A stretch of DNA of 64,000 bases from NCBI RefSeq assembly GCF_900324485.2, contig NW_022872898.1, positions 62,001-126,000 of the forward strand, given 5' to 3'. Below the pieces are notes generated by a model that saw nothing but the letters and a program-made list of their open reading frames with translations, was not told the origin of the DNA and searched no databases. This DNA is from Mastacembelus armatus (taxonomy: Eukaryota; Chordata; Actinopteri; Synbranchiformes; Mastacembelidae). A program made the position numbers and the translations under genes. Shown piece after piece: positions 18,867-28,516 of the stretch (position 1 is its first letter; each line of letters opens with the position of its first letter).

Positions 18867-18908
18867 GATGGTGGTGTAGTGGTGAGCATAGCTTCCTTCC
18901 ACACAGGG
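18867..18908 (+). pseudogene. tRNA-Gly-TCC 5' fragment
   Basis: gatggtggtgtagtggtgag, then catagcttccttccacac: acceptor through anticodon arm of Gly, then unrelated sequence. Copy at 24152-24191. Confidence 0.6.
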
Positions 18909-18962
18909 GCCAGTTGTATACAGGAGTCATAGCCAATGATATTGCAGCATTGTTGATGCTGT

Positions 18963-19016
18963 CCAAGGTGCTCAGTTGGTAGAGTGGAGGACTGTAGGTT
19001 GAAGTGACAGTTATCC
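18963..19016 (+). pseudogene. tRNA-Tyr 5' part with intron
   Basis: ctcagttggtagagtggagg, actgtag, then an intron-like gttgaagtgacagtt and atcct. The T arm and 3' end are missing. Copy at 24248-24303. Confidence 0.65.
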
Positions 19017-19109
19017 TGCAGTTAAGAAAAGAGCTTTGGTATCAAATGTGTAGTTAAGTGTCAGTTTTATGCATCTGTGGAAAAGTTCAACACCAAACCC
19101 TGTGTGCTT

Positions 19110-19196
19110 CCTTCAATAGCTCAGTTGGCAGAGTGGAGGACTGTAGGTTGAAGTGGCAGTTATCCTTACGTCGCTGGTTCAACTCCGCTTGAAGGA
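19110..19196 (+). pseudogene. tRNA-Tyr-GTA with a 1-nt deletion in the T arm
   Basis: As 24395-24482, but actccgcttgaagga lacks one G of ccggc. The T stem is weakened. Decay or assembly error. Confidence 0.65.
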
Positions 19197-19324
19197 GTAT
19201 TGTTAAGGTTTTGTGTTCTGTGTATCTGCTGACATAGGATGGATGTAAAATCAAGAGCTGATGACACATTTGATGTGTAGTGTAATGTCAGTTTCTGCAT
19301 CTTTGTAATAGTAGATTTTAGTTG

Positions 19325-19400
19325 CAAACCCATGACCTTCATGTTGTGAGGCAACAGTGCTAACCACTTAGCCACGGCATGTGGCAACAACAGACTGGTA
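19325..19400 (-). mobile_element. SINE 5' fragment
   Basis: Reverse complement shows gtggctaagtggttagcact, gttgcctcacaac and a B-box-like ggtttgcaac. Copy at 24603-24670. Confidence 0.5.
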
Positions 19401-19694
19401 AAAAATGTACAGCATCTCATTTTATGCAGGTCATACAACTAATCACAGATAGTTATATTGAATATACTGATTATTACAGACATTCACTGGAGAATTTAGT
19501 TCACTGAACAGGAGCTGACAAACATGAATCCGTTATGAAACAGGAGAATGGAGAGAGGAGCAGGAAGGAAATATGAACAGGGACCGTCCTTCGGACTTTC
19601 TAGGCTCAAGAGCTAAAATCAGTTCTTGCATGTTCCAATGTCTAAAACTCAGACATTGTGGAATAAGGCAGATATATTTTAATGTGCTTGTAAG

Positions 19695-19768
19695 TGGACT
19701 GTGACTTATGTGGTTAATGTTCCTGTCTAGTAAACAGGAGATCTTGTGTTCAAATCTCAGCAGTGCCT
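19695..19768 (+). pseudogene. tRNA-Thr-AGT with acceptor damage
   Basis: cctgtctagtaaacagg (AGT loop) and cagtgcct end as in 24987-25060, but the acceptor has ggact instead of ggcactg and the D arm is altered. Confidence 0.65.
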
Positions 19769-19946
19769 CAGTAATAACTCACTAAAACAAACCCAGATTT
19801 TTCTAAATAGCTAATTTACTAACTTCTGAGCTTTACCCTGTACTTTGATAACATTCTGTCTCTCTCTTTGTAAAGTCATTTTCTACCTGAGTAGTACATG
19901 TAACAATAACAACACTGAATCACCTGCAAAGATATTCTGCATTAAC

Positions 19947-20639
19947 GGCAACTCAGTGGCACACAGACCCTGGTCTGTCAACCACCACAAGACTGAGAAA
20001 ATTGACCTGCGTAAGAGTGTGTACACCAGCTTGGTGACAAAGACACTCTGAGCCTGCAGGTTAGAGAAGTCTTGGAACTCCGACTGATTCCATTCTGAGG
20101 ACCAAATGGCCTTTGAAGCAGACTTTCTTGCCCTGGTTGCATAGTAACCTCAGCAAGCTCAAGATGATAGCTTGCAGCTAAGTACTCTGTGGTGAACAGC
20201 TGATGTCTCAAACTGCAAAAACAGAGATATTTTCTCAAGTCTTCCATCAAACTATAGAACTTAGTACCAAACTCTAACATGATGTAACAAATTTCAAACA
20301 TTGTTACTGACAAGTTCAGTCCATAAATTCCATGAATCTATTCCATTGTTCATCACGTATCATTTTAATCAGTGTTCTTTCCCATGTTCTCTCTTCCTGT
20401 GTACCTATGGAAATAAATGGAAATACAGAGTAGCATAAGTAGCATATCAGAGTGTCAACACTCATCCTTAGTAAACTGGCTGGGTAATGGCTCAGACCTA
20501 CTTCTAAGCTGTTTTATTCAGGACTGGGTGAAACCAAGAAAACACACACCCGGAAATACATCAACATAAAGACTGGATTTTAGACAGATTTCAAACAGAT
20601 GACACACGGACCATTGACTCTGGCATCTTTATGAAGCCT
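19947..20639 (+). other. Unassigned single-copy segment
   Basis: The sequence after the tandem unit is not repeated in the window. The frame at its start ends NHHKTEKIDLRKSVYTSLVT, then KTL and a stop at 20051, which looks protein-like but is too short to identify. The rest shows no gene. Confidence 0.35.
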
Positions 20640-20788
20640 TTTCTATCGATTAAGTCCTGAACACTGACCTGTTCATTGCTGGGAACAGGGGACTGGACAA
20701 CCTCGTTCCTGTTGGTGGGGTCGTTACTTCTGTGGTCCGGGTCGGTTTTCCTTCCTTCCTGTTTCTTTGTTGTGATTTTTTTTTTCTG

Positions 20789-20883
20789 TTCTTCTTCTTC
20801 TTCTTCTTCTTCTTCTTCTTCTTCTTCTTCTTCTTCTTCTTCTTCTTCTTCTTCTTCTTCTTCTTCTTCTTCTTCTTCTTTCT
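20789..20883 (+). repeat. (TTC)n microsatellite, about 31 units
   Basis: LINE tail read on the plus strand; longer than its mirror copy at 6109-6184. Confidence 0.95.
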
Positions 20884-21486
20884 TTTTAATGGTGGTTGAC
20901 AATCCAGCTTAAAGGTGCATTTGTGCCACCAACTGGACTGGAGTGTGGAACAGAGGTCTGACAAAAAACTATATTCTTTCAACAAAACCTATTTCTGTTA
21001 AAAAATCTATGATATATTTCTAAGTTAACCTTCCCAAGAAGACCCTATGATGAAAAATCATCCTGTTTTATCTTCTTAAGTGCTGTTAATAGACAGTCTA
21101 AGAACACACGTTTAACTGTATCTGACTTATTGCAATTCCTCCATAATCCTGTTGGATGCTTCCCATTGTTACGTAGTGTGTCTATTCTTAATCCAGTTAT
21201 GATGCTTTCTTCCTGTTGATTCCAGCCCCAAATTTTTCCTTTTCCTACCTGTGTCTGTATACTGTATAAACATCTTCCTGTTTCACATCTATCCCAATGT
21301 ACTTGCCAAATTTTGTTCATTTCTGAACAAATAAATCACTTCAGCCTTACAAAGAGGAGCCTGTAATCCTATATCCTGTCTTTTCAAGGCTTGTTTAGCC
21401 AGTGCATCCACCTTCTCATTTCCCTCTAAACCCAACTGGAGTTTATGTTTTAGATGTTGCACCTTTAGCTTGTTGTATGTGGCCAT
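20789..21486 (-). mobile_element. I-group LINE 3' end with (GAA)n tail
   Basis: Same content as 5491-6184: LGLEGNEKVDALAKQAL (RNase H), then GRCLYSIQTQVGKGKIWGW and GKHPTGLWRNCNKSDTVKRV, each in broken frames, then the GAA tail. 5' truncated. Confidence 0.7.
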
Positions 21487-21913
21487 TTAACTGCTCATTG
21501 TTTGAATTGTGTTTAATTTTCCTAAAATTTGTTTTGATGAGCTTTTAGCTGACTTTCTGTTGATTATGTGGATGTATTGAATGTGTATATTGCTACAAAT
21601 GTCTCATGTAGCATGCATTGTAAAGACACAACACGCAACCTTCGGATCACGAGTCAGACACACAACCACTGTGCTAGACAGCCTCCTGCTATGTAGTCCT
21701 TCTTTACTTTAAATCTGTGAGACCAAACAGGACATGCTCCTAATGATCTGTACACCACTGGTAACTTCTACAGACGCCTACAATAATAGCAGCAAGTTCA
21801 GGTAAGACCTTGGTCTACTTAGCTTTCCATTTTAATGATCACTGTGTGAATTTCCCTGTGGTCAGTACACCACACTTTTGATGTTGTAACATTCTAAGAA
21901 GAAGCAAACACTT

Positions 21914-21985
21914 TGACCCTGACGTGAGTTGAACACGCAACCTTCTGATCTGGAGTCAGACACACTACCATTGCGCCACAGAGTC
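21914..21985 (-). tRNA. tRNA-Trp-CCA
   Basis: A 72-nt Trp tRNA: acceptor gactctg/cagggtc fully paired with one wobble, D arm ggcgcaatggtag, anticodon stem tctga/tcaga with CCA, T stem gcgtg/cacgt around ttcaact. This is the only complete Trp gene in the window. Its relative at 4964-5048 has lost the 5' half to a hairpin. No T4 terminator directly follows. Confidence 0.9.
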
Positions 21986-22165
21986 CACTGTAAAGACTAG
22001 TGTGTTCACAGACCTCAACAGAATTCAAGCCCATCATCTTAAGCATTAAGAGTTATAGTCTGGGAGTAGAATCCAAACTGTTCAAGTTAATCACCTGTCA
22101 CTGGGTCACAGCTACCTTTGGTAAACTCAGACTGAGTTTTCCACAACAGTTAAAGCAAAGATCTC

Positions 22166-22238
22166 TGTTTCTGCCCAGTTTTAAACCAGGGACTTTTCAC
22201 ATGCCAGACGAAGGAGATGACCACTACACTACAGAAAG
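22166..22238 (-). pseudogene. Val-body tRNA with GGC loop
   Basis: A Val-like A box (tagtgtagtgg) and a 73-nt length. The anticodon stem ttcgt/gtgaa pairs and the loop ctggcat puts GGC at 34-36. Position 1-72 is C-C and the T loop is ttaaaac. Older copy at 28314-28386. Confidence 0.5.
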
Positions 22239-22926
22239 TGACACACCTTTAGATTGAGAACATGCTGCTGGGAAATGCTGGGAAATGCAACATTGTACAA
22301 TAAGCCCATAAGCCACTTCCTTTGGAGAAGCTAAATTCAAATGATCCAAATGTGTGTCGTCATTAGAAAATCATAAAGAAGAAGTAGAAGAAGAAGAAGA
22401 AGAAGAAGTACTTTATTAATCCCGAAGGGGAAATTCAGTTGTTACAGCAGTTATTAAATTTGAGATTATTTAAATTATATTGATTAATAGTAATTCATAA
22501 AGTAATTAATAAAGTAATACAGTAATTAACTATTAATTTGGGGGGGTTTGTGTGTGTGTGTGTGTGTGTGTACATGCATGTGTGTGTGTGTGTGTGTGCA
22601 CTTGGGTGGGTTAAAAAGCACAAATACTCACTGTACTTGGCCATATAAGTCACTTTCACTTTCACTTGCTTCACCTTAATGTTGCAAGGCAGTTGGTTGG
22701 TGCTGCTCTTCATTGAACTGGTTAAGTATGATGGGCTCTTCATCCTCTTTGGTTCTTCCCTGGAACTAAACAAGCGCATTACTCACTATACATGCAGTTT
22801 GTGCAGTTAAGAAAAGAGACTTGGCGTCTAGTGTTCAGTTTATGCATCTATGGAAAAGTTCAACACCAAACCACTGTGTGCTTCCTTTAATGTTTTGTAT
22901 CAATCCTAAAACTGTATATAAAACTG

Positions 22927-23000
22927 TAATAGGCTCCAGCAGATCCCTGTGACCCTAATTAGGAATAAGTGGGTGTAGATCATGGCTGGATGGATGGATA
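22927..23000 (+). mobile_element. SINE 3' tail fragment
   Basis: aataggctccagcagatccc to ggctggatggatgga; the copy-1 equivalent is 17640-17712. Confidence 0.6.
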
Positions 23001-23065
23001 AAAACTGTAAATAAGCTAAATTATAAGTAGTTGACTTGTGACTGTCTAGTGTCACAGCTTTTTGT

Positions 23066-23138
23066 GCCTCGTTGGTGCAGTTGGCAGCGTGTCAGTCTCA
23101 TAATCTGAAGGCTGTGAGTTCAAACCTCACACGAGGCA
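23066..23138 (+). tRNA. tRNA-Met-CAT (elongator)
   Basis: A 73-nt gene with perfect acceptor gcctcgt/acgaggc, D arm ggtgcagttggcagcg, loop ctcataa with CAT, and T stem gtgag/ctcac around ttcaaac. The elongator type is shown by the tcagt...tctga anticodon stem rather than the initiator GGG/CCC stem. Followed by tttcttt, not a strict T4. Best Met copy in the window. Confidence 0.9.
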
Positions 23139-23823
23139 GGGGTTTCTTTATGGTTCATCTAGAACAGGAGGGTGCAACCTTTGTTCCTTCACCTTTATAC
23201 TAGTGATTGCCTGTATCAGATGTGTTTAGCCAATCAGAAGCTGTACCATCCTGTCTCAGATAAGGGCGGATGACTAATTAAGTAGGTTCTGATGGCCCAC
23301 ACCTGATCCAGTTAGTCAGCAGTGGGTACACCATTTATATTTGGAAAACAAGCAGTGCAGTTTTTCTTGAGGAACATAAGTGCCAACCCCCCATCTACAC
23401 CTGTGTGCAGTCATATATATTGAGGATATAGTTAGAAATCAGACTGCTGAAGAGCTTCAGCTTATTAAGCAAACCAAAATGCATCACTGCAAGTCATGTG
23501 AAAGTTCCATCTGCTTATTGGTTAAACTATTCTGGTGCAAGAATGAGAACATGAAACAAAAAGAATTAGTTATGTTATGCTAATTAAGTGATTTCTGAGA
23601 AGAAAGCCAGAACTCCTAGCAAAAAAAGTCAGAATTTTGAGAAAATTCAAAATTAGACTATTAAAAAACAGATTAGTTTGAAAAACCCAGAGGGTCATGA
23701 AAAGTCCAAACTAGCTCAGTGTGATAAAAAGATCATAGTTCAGGGTCTTTCTGAATTCATGAAACATGTGGACAGTCTGTGCAAATTGTAAACTGGATTA
23801 TGGATCCGCATCGTTAAGATGTG

Positions 23824-23896
23824 GGGGAATTAGCTCAAGTGGTAGAGCGCTTGCTTAGCATGTAAGAGGTAGTGGGATCGATGCCCACATTCTCCA
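23824..23896 (+). tRNA. tRNA-Ala-AGC
   Basis: A 73-nt gene: ggggaat acceptor, A box tagctcaagtgg, loop ttagcat (AGC) on stem cttgc/gtaag, and T arm tgggatcgatgccca. It has the form of the vertebrate Ala-AGC group that uses ggatcgatgcc as B box. Confidence 0.88.
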
Positions 23897-24151
23897 CAAG
23901 TCTTTAAAGCCCAATCTTAAGACTTCTGTATTATCAGATATCTGCTTTCATATTTGTACATGTATGAACTCAGTCCAGACAAAGACAGCAGAATGTGTTA
24001 TAGACAGAGTGAGTGTGAACTGCAAAAGTGCTGTCATCCTTTCACTCCTGCTTTCCTGACTGACATGTTTTCCATAAGCAGAAGTACAGGAGCCAAGGAG
24101 CAGAACAGATGAGGTGGATGGAAAATACCTCAGAAGAGTAGTAAAAACTTT

Positions 24152-24191
24152 GATGGTGGTGTAGTGGTGAGCATAGCTGCCTTCCACACAG
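24152..24191 (+). pseudogene. tRNA-Gly-TCC 5' fragment
   Basis: gatggtggtgtagtggtgag and catagctgccttcc are identical to the 5' 39 nt of the Gly gene at 60832-60904, then unrelated. Confidence 0.65.
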
Positions 24192-24247
24192 GGGCCAGTT
24201 GTATACAGGAATCATAGCCAATGAAATTGCAACATTGTTGATGCTGT

Positions 24248-24303
24248 CCAAGGTGCTCAGTTGGTAGAGTGGAGGACTGTAGGTTGAAGTGACAGTTATC
24301 CTG
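24248..24303 (+). pseudogene. tRNA-Tyr 5' part with intron
   Basis: Copy of 18963-19016; lacks T arm and 3' end. Confidence 0.65.
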
Positions 24304-24394
24304 CAGTTAAGAAAAGAGCTTTGGTATCAAATGTGTAGTTAAGTGTCAGTTTATGCATCTGTGGAAAAGTTCAACACCAAACCCCTGTGTGCTT

Positions 24395-24482
24395 CCTTCA
24401 ATAGCTCAGTTGGCAGAGTGGAGGACTGTAGGTTGAAGTGGCAGTTATCCTTACGTCGCTGGTTCAACTCCGGCTTGAAGGA
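24395..24482 (+). tRNA. tRNA-Tyr-GTA with 15-nt intron
   Basis: An 88-nt gene. Acceptor ccttcaa/ttgaagg, D arm tagctcagttggcaga, anticodon stem gagga/tcctt with GTA. The intron gttgaagtggcagtt lies at 24432-24446, directly after position 37, where vertebrate Tyr introns lie. T stem gctgg/ccggc around ttcaact. A T4 run at 24495-24498 can terminate Pol III. The copy at 19110 lacks one T-stem base. Confidence 0.92.
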
Positions 24483-24986
24483 GTATTGTTAAGGTTTTGT
24501 GTTCTGTGTATCTGCTGACATAGGATGGATGTAAAATCAAGAGCTGATGACACATTTGATGTGTGGTGTAATGTCAGTTTCTGCATCTGTGTAATAGTAG
24601 ATTTTAGTTGCAAACCCATGACCTTCGTGTTGTGAGGCAACAGTGCTAACCACTTATCCACGGCATGTGGCAACAACAGACTGGTAAAAAATGTACAGCA
24701 TCTCATTTTATGCAGGTCATACAACTAATCACAGATAGTTACTATTGGAATATACTGATTATTACAGACATTCACTGGAGAATTTAGTTCACTGAACAGG
24801 AGCTGACAAACATGAATCCTTTATGAAACAGGAGAATGGAGAGAGGAGACAGGAAGGAAATATGAACAGGGACCGTCCTTCTGGACTTTCTAGGCTCAAG
24901 AGCTAAAATCAGTTCTTGCATGTTCCAATGTCTAAAACTCAGACATTGTGGAATAAGGGAGATATATTTTAAATGTGCTTGTAAGT

Positions 24987-25060
24987 GGCACTGTGACTTA
25001 GTTGGTTAATGTTCCTGTCTAGTAAACAGGAGATCTTGTGTTCAAATCTCAGCAGTGCCT
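24987..25060 (+). tRNA. tRNA-Thr-AGT
   Basis: A 74-nt gene: acceptor ggcactg/cagtgcc is perfect, D arm gacttagttggttaa, stem cctgt/acagg with loop ctagtaa (AGT). One mismatch in the T stem (ttgtg/ctcag). A T5 run lies 31 nt downstream. Probably functional; the mismatch leaves some doubt. Confidence 0.82.
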
Positions 25061-25241
25061 CAGTAATAACTCACTATAAACAAACCCAGATTTTTCTAAA
25101 TAGCTAATTTACTAATCTTCTGAGCTCTACCCTGTACTTTGATAACATTCTGTCTCTCTCTTTGTAAAGTCATTTTCTACCTGAGTATGTACATGTAACA
25201 GTAACAACACTGAATCACCTGCAAAGATATTCTGCATTAAC

Positions 25242-25375
25242 TGAAATTATTCATACCCCTGGCAAATTCTGACTTAAAGTTACTTTTATTCAACCAGTTT
25301 TCAAGTTTTTTCTTGATTAGAAATGACACAATAATAATAATAAGACGATGTACAAGAGGCATCATTGTAAAGTCA
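25242..25375 (+). mobile_element. Tc1/mariner-like MITE, partial
   Basis: aaattattcatacccctggc, ttcttgattagaaatgacac and gatgtacaagaggcatcatt match the 5' half of the MITE at 36587-36841. The outer terminus and the 3' half are missing. Confidence 0.75.
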
Positions 25376-25967
25376 GAAAGTGTGTGTGTGTGTGTGTCAT
25401 AACTCTGAGAGACCTTTGATCTCTTTAATGTCTAAACATTCTTGGACATGATGTTACAGAGACACCTTCAGAAGTGTCATTGACACAAGAAGCAGCTCGA
25501 CTGCACAGGAGTTGTTCATCATTCATTGAAAGAGACAGAAACCATATAAGACAGAGAGAGAGAGAGACACATCTGCTGTAAAAATCAATCAGAGGAAATA
25601 ACAGCACTGTTGCAACAACTTACAGACTTTCCTTTAAGTCCAAATCTGTTAGTAGTTCATTTCACTGTTCAGTTTGGTAGTTCATGCATGGCATAGTTTT
25701 CCAGGTAATGTGTTAATTTCACAGGTTGATGAGTGTAAATGATTTGAAAAGAAGCCTCTGTGTATATACTACGTGGACATTCAGTGGGTAACAGTCAGTC
25801 TCTGTTGTTGCTGAAGGAGCTACCTGGCCTGGATGACTGTTGCGTTGCTGTTGTTGAGTTAGTCTGTTGCTGTTTCTGTCTACAAAGATGTAAAAACTGT
25901 ATTATATAAATATTATATAAATATTTTAGTATTAATACAAAATATTAAAGTGGTCACATCTGAGTCT

Positions 25968-26322
25968 GGCATCACGGTGGCTGAGTGGTTAGCACTGTTC
26001 CTTCACAGCAAGAAGGTCGTGGGTTTGCAACCTGGCCTTTCTGTGTGGAGTTTGCATGTTCTCCCTGTGCTTGTGTGGGTTTACTCCAGGTACTCTGGTT
26101 TCCTCCCACAGTCCAATAAACATGTATGTTAGGTTGATTGGTTAATCTAAATTGCCTGTAGGAGTGAGGTTATTTGTCTTTGTGTGTCTCTATGTGGCCT
26201 TGTGATGGACTGGTGACTTGTCCAGGGTGTACCCCTGCCTTCCACCTGAAAAAGAGCTGGAATAGGCTCCAGCAGATCCCTGTGACCCTGGTTAGGGAAT
26301 AAGCGGCTGTAGAAGATGGATG
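25968..26322 (+). mobile_element. tRNA-derived SINE, nearly full length
   Basis: Head gcatcacggtggctgagtgg, then tagcactgttccttcacagc, core cctcccacagtccaataaac, tail ataggctccagcagatccc and gtagaagatggatgg. Mirror copy 58868-59227. Confidence 0.8.
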
Positions 26323-26541
26323 GGTCACATCTGACTCAATGTAACAGGAATATACTGTATATTAATATTGTAATAATATTGTATATGATTCCACTTTAAT
26401 TACTTTCATTTGGGTGTGTTTGTGGCAGCCCCTCTCAGTAGCTGGTAGTGGTAAGTGCCCAGCGCACAGTGAGAATGTTGACGTCTCATGGCCAGATCAG
26501 GCGTCATGATGTGAAGACATCAGCTTGTAGGAGGAGCAGAT

Positions 26542-26587
26542 GCATTGGTGATGAAATGGAAGAATTCACGCCTGCCATGTGGGATCT
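26542..26587 (+). pseudogene. tRNA-Gly-GCC 5' fragment
   Basis: gcattggtgatgaaatggaa, gaattcacgcctgccatgtgg: acceptor to anticodon arm of Gly-GCC. Mirror copy 58609-58651 (minus); a better copy is 34093-34163. Confidence 0.55.
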
Positions 26588-26735
26588 CCAGATCTCTCAG
26601 ATCTCCTTTATGATTTCCTAAAGATGACACACATTTGGAAAATTTGAATTTAGCTTCTCCAAATAAGTGCCATATGGCCTTATTGTACAATTCTGTATTT
26701 TACAGCACCATGTTCTGATACCAAAGGCTGTGTCA

Positions 26736-26807
26736 GTTTCTGTACTGTAGTGGTCCTCGTGTTTGCTGATAAGTGAAAAGACCCTGGTTTGGAACCAGGT
26801 AGAAAAA
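26736..26807 (+). pseudogene. tRNA-Val pseudogene
   Basis: gtttctgtactgtagtgg and accctggtttggaaccaggt are Val-like, but the anticodon stem no longer pairs and U33 is lost. Mirror copy 58527-58599 (minus) has an 8-nt loop. Confidence 0.65.
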
Positions 26808-26809
26808 GA

Positions 26810-27395
26810 GGTTGTTTATTGACTGTTGAAGAAAACTCAGCCTGAGCTTACCAATGTTAGCTGTGACCCAACGCAAGAATAAACAGCCTGACGGTGACAC
26901 CACAGTTAAATCTACAGAGACAGTCCCCCAAACACCTTAAAGTAAGTAGCAGCACAAAGGACAAATCAAATACTCATTTCACAGTTTCAATATCAATGCA
27001 GAATGCATGTATACTGGTTTAGTTTCAAGGAAAGGAGGATGAAGAGCGAATCATACTTAACCAGTTCAACACAGATGTGCAGTATCACATTTGCAACACT
27101 GAGATGTAGCAGAGGATGGTTTCAATGTTGTTACTGTTACATGTACAAATTCAAGTAGAAAATACTTTATAAAGAGAGAGACATAGAATTTTGGAAAAAA
27201 AAAAAAATTAGCCAAGCCTCAAGTAACCTCAATAGTCATCCAGACCAGGTTGCTCCTTCAGCAACAACAAAGGTACAATGTCTGTTCCACACTGAATGTA
27301 TGTTTGCATAAATATAAACCTAAATATCTACAATAAAAACACTACAAAACAGAGGATTTGTGAGCTGTTATGTGAAGGATAATAAACCAACACAT
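26810..27395 (+). other. Non-coding arm sequence
   Basis: Mirrored at about 57942-58525; includes an A-rich run near 27196-27208. No gene seen. Confidence 0.55.
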
Positions 27396-27465
27396 GGCTC
27401 ATTTGTTCAGGGGCATGAATCTCACTTTGGGTGTGAGGTCCAGGTTTTGAATCCCAGATGAGCCC
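27396..27465 (+). pseudogene. tRNA-Pro-TGG pseudogene
   Basis: ggctcatttgttcaggggca, stem ctcac/gtgag with loop tttgggt (TGG) and end gatgagccc. The variable region is short and the T arm (ccaggttttgaatcccag) does not form a regular stem. Mirror copy 57872-57941. Confidence 0.7.
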
Positions 27466-27661
27466 GGTGTTGTTTGGGTTCTTGTAAACTTCTCTGTAAA
27501 AACCCTGAAATGTTTATATGTACAAAATATCTGCTTGTGCCCTTCACCATATTGTCTCATTACAGTGTTACATAAAACAGGACACACTACACATAATTAG
27601 TTGTGAGTGCAAATTATGCGTTTGTTAAGGTTTAGGTGATGATTTTTAAAATCCACTGCAT

Positions 27662-27712
27662 GTGGTCCTTTCATGTGTGAGGCAAACATTATAACCACTG
27701 CACTACAGAAAC
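27662..27712 (-). pseudogene. tRNA-Val-CAC truncated before the T arm
   Basis: The minus strand has gtttctgtagtgcagtgg, the loop ctcacac and gaaaggacc, then unrelated sequence. Mirror copy 57625-57675. Confidence 0.65.
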
Positions 27713-27715
27713 ACA

Positions 27716-28140
27716 GTTGTTGGCTACAATGAAATATGGTGAGTTTCCATTATGATTTCCTCAAACTAACATGCACATTGGGAACACTTGATTTTAGCGT
27801 CTCCAATAGAAGTGTCTTTTCACGGTCAAAAGGGATATGAGCTCATCTCCGCAGGGGGCAGTCAAGGACTTGCCATTAAGGTTGTAGGCTAAGGCAGGAA
27901 AACTGAAATTCCCCCCATGACAGACCCCATACAAACTACAAGCCTCTCAGACAAAGAATTCTCTCTGCAGAGTCAGTTCTTGTCACTGTGTGACTAGTAC
28001 CAATACAAGTGCAGGCCTCAATTGTGCAGACAAAACACATAAGGAAGGAAGAGAGTTAAGCAGAAAATAGTTTATTGCTGCAGATAAATATAACTAAAGG
28101 TGTGTGGAAACAAAGGAGAAACAAGGACTATACAAATTAT
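27716..28140 (+). other. Non-coding arm sequence
   Basis: Mirrored at about 57200-57620; contains the segment also related to 16640-16760. No gene seen. Confidence 0.5.
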
Positions 28141-28190
28141 AGTTATAATAATTACTATATAATATAATTATTATAGTAATAATTAATATA
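28141..28190 (+). repeat. AT-rich near-palindrome
   Basis: ataataattactatataata and the following attattatagtaataatt are nearly self-complementary. The same AT palindrome occurs at about 56595-56645 and 57140-57200 at the edges of duplicated blocks. Confidence 0.6.
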
Positions 28191-28202
28191 CTAAAACAAA
28201 TT

Positions 28203-28515
28203 ATAGTCTGGGAGGAGAATCGAAACTGTTCAAGTTAATCACCTGAGATTGGGTCACAGCTACCTTTGGTAAACTCAGCCTGAGTTTTCCGCAACAGATA
28301 ATGCAAAAATCTCTGTTTCTGCCCGGTTTCAAACCAGGGACTTTTCACATGCCAGATAAAGGTGATGGCCACTACACTACAAAAACTGACACACCTTTAG
28401 ACTGAGAACATGCTGCTGGGAAATGCAACATTGTACAATAAGCCCATAGGCCACTTCCTTTGGAGAAGCTAAACTCAAATGATCCAAATGTGTGTCGTCT
28501 TTAGAAAATCATAAA
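28203..28515 (+). repeat. Diverged direct copy of about 22045-22380
   Basis: attatagtctgggag, the Val-like relic and the catgctgctgggaaatgc to tgtgtcgtc segment are shared in the same order with 22045-22380. Confidence 0.7.
28314..28386 (-). pseudogene. Val-body tRNA with GGC loop, foldable
   Basis: 73 nt; acceptor gtttttg/cagaaac pairs throughout, T stem cctgg/ccggg pairs, anticodon stem tttat/gtgaa pairs with wobbles around ctggcat (GGC). Position 56 is T instead of C in the T loop. Scored as a pseudogene because GGC is not a usual eukaryotic anticodon for this body. Confidence 0.5.
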
Positions 28516-28516
28516 G

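Larger units (their letters stand above)
17116..19946 (+). repeat. Tandem tRNA unit, copy 1 (damaged)
   Basis: About 2.83 kb, directly repeated at 22398-25241 (offset about 5283-5295). Order: fish repeat end (tactttattaatcccgaagg), GT microsatellite, SINE tail (17640-17712), Met, Ala, Gly relic, Tyr relic, Tyr, Thr. Differences from copy 2 are mostly single-base insertions and deletions, and each tRNA in this copy carries one. Confidence 0.88.
20640..21870 (-). repeat. Inverted partner of 5100-6330 (I-LINE unit)
   Basis: The ORF pair 5491-5688 and 21289-21486 is identical in translation (coordinate sum 26977). The unit carries the acidic-repeat tail, the (TTC)n tract, the I-group LINE 3' end and the Trp/Thr-like relic in reverse order. 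Confidence 0.88.
22398..25241 (+). repeat. Tandem tRNA unit, copy 2 (intact tRNAs)
   Basis: Direct repeat of 17116-19946. All four main tRNAs (Met, Ala, Tyr, Thr) are foldable here. It begins after a short GAA run and ends against an internal piece of the Tc1-like MITE, while copy 1 begins against the MITE end. Confidence 0.88.
25585..28200 (+). repeat. Inverted partner of about 57120-59600
   Basis: ORF shadow sums (27399+57938, 27587+57750) are 85337, and 25950+59243 is 85193. It carries a SINE, a Val pseudogene, a Gly relic, a Pro-TGG pseudogene and a truncated Val tRNA, and ends in an AT-rich palindrome. Confidence 0.85.
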
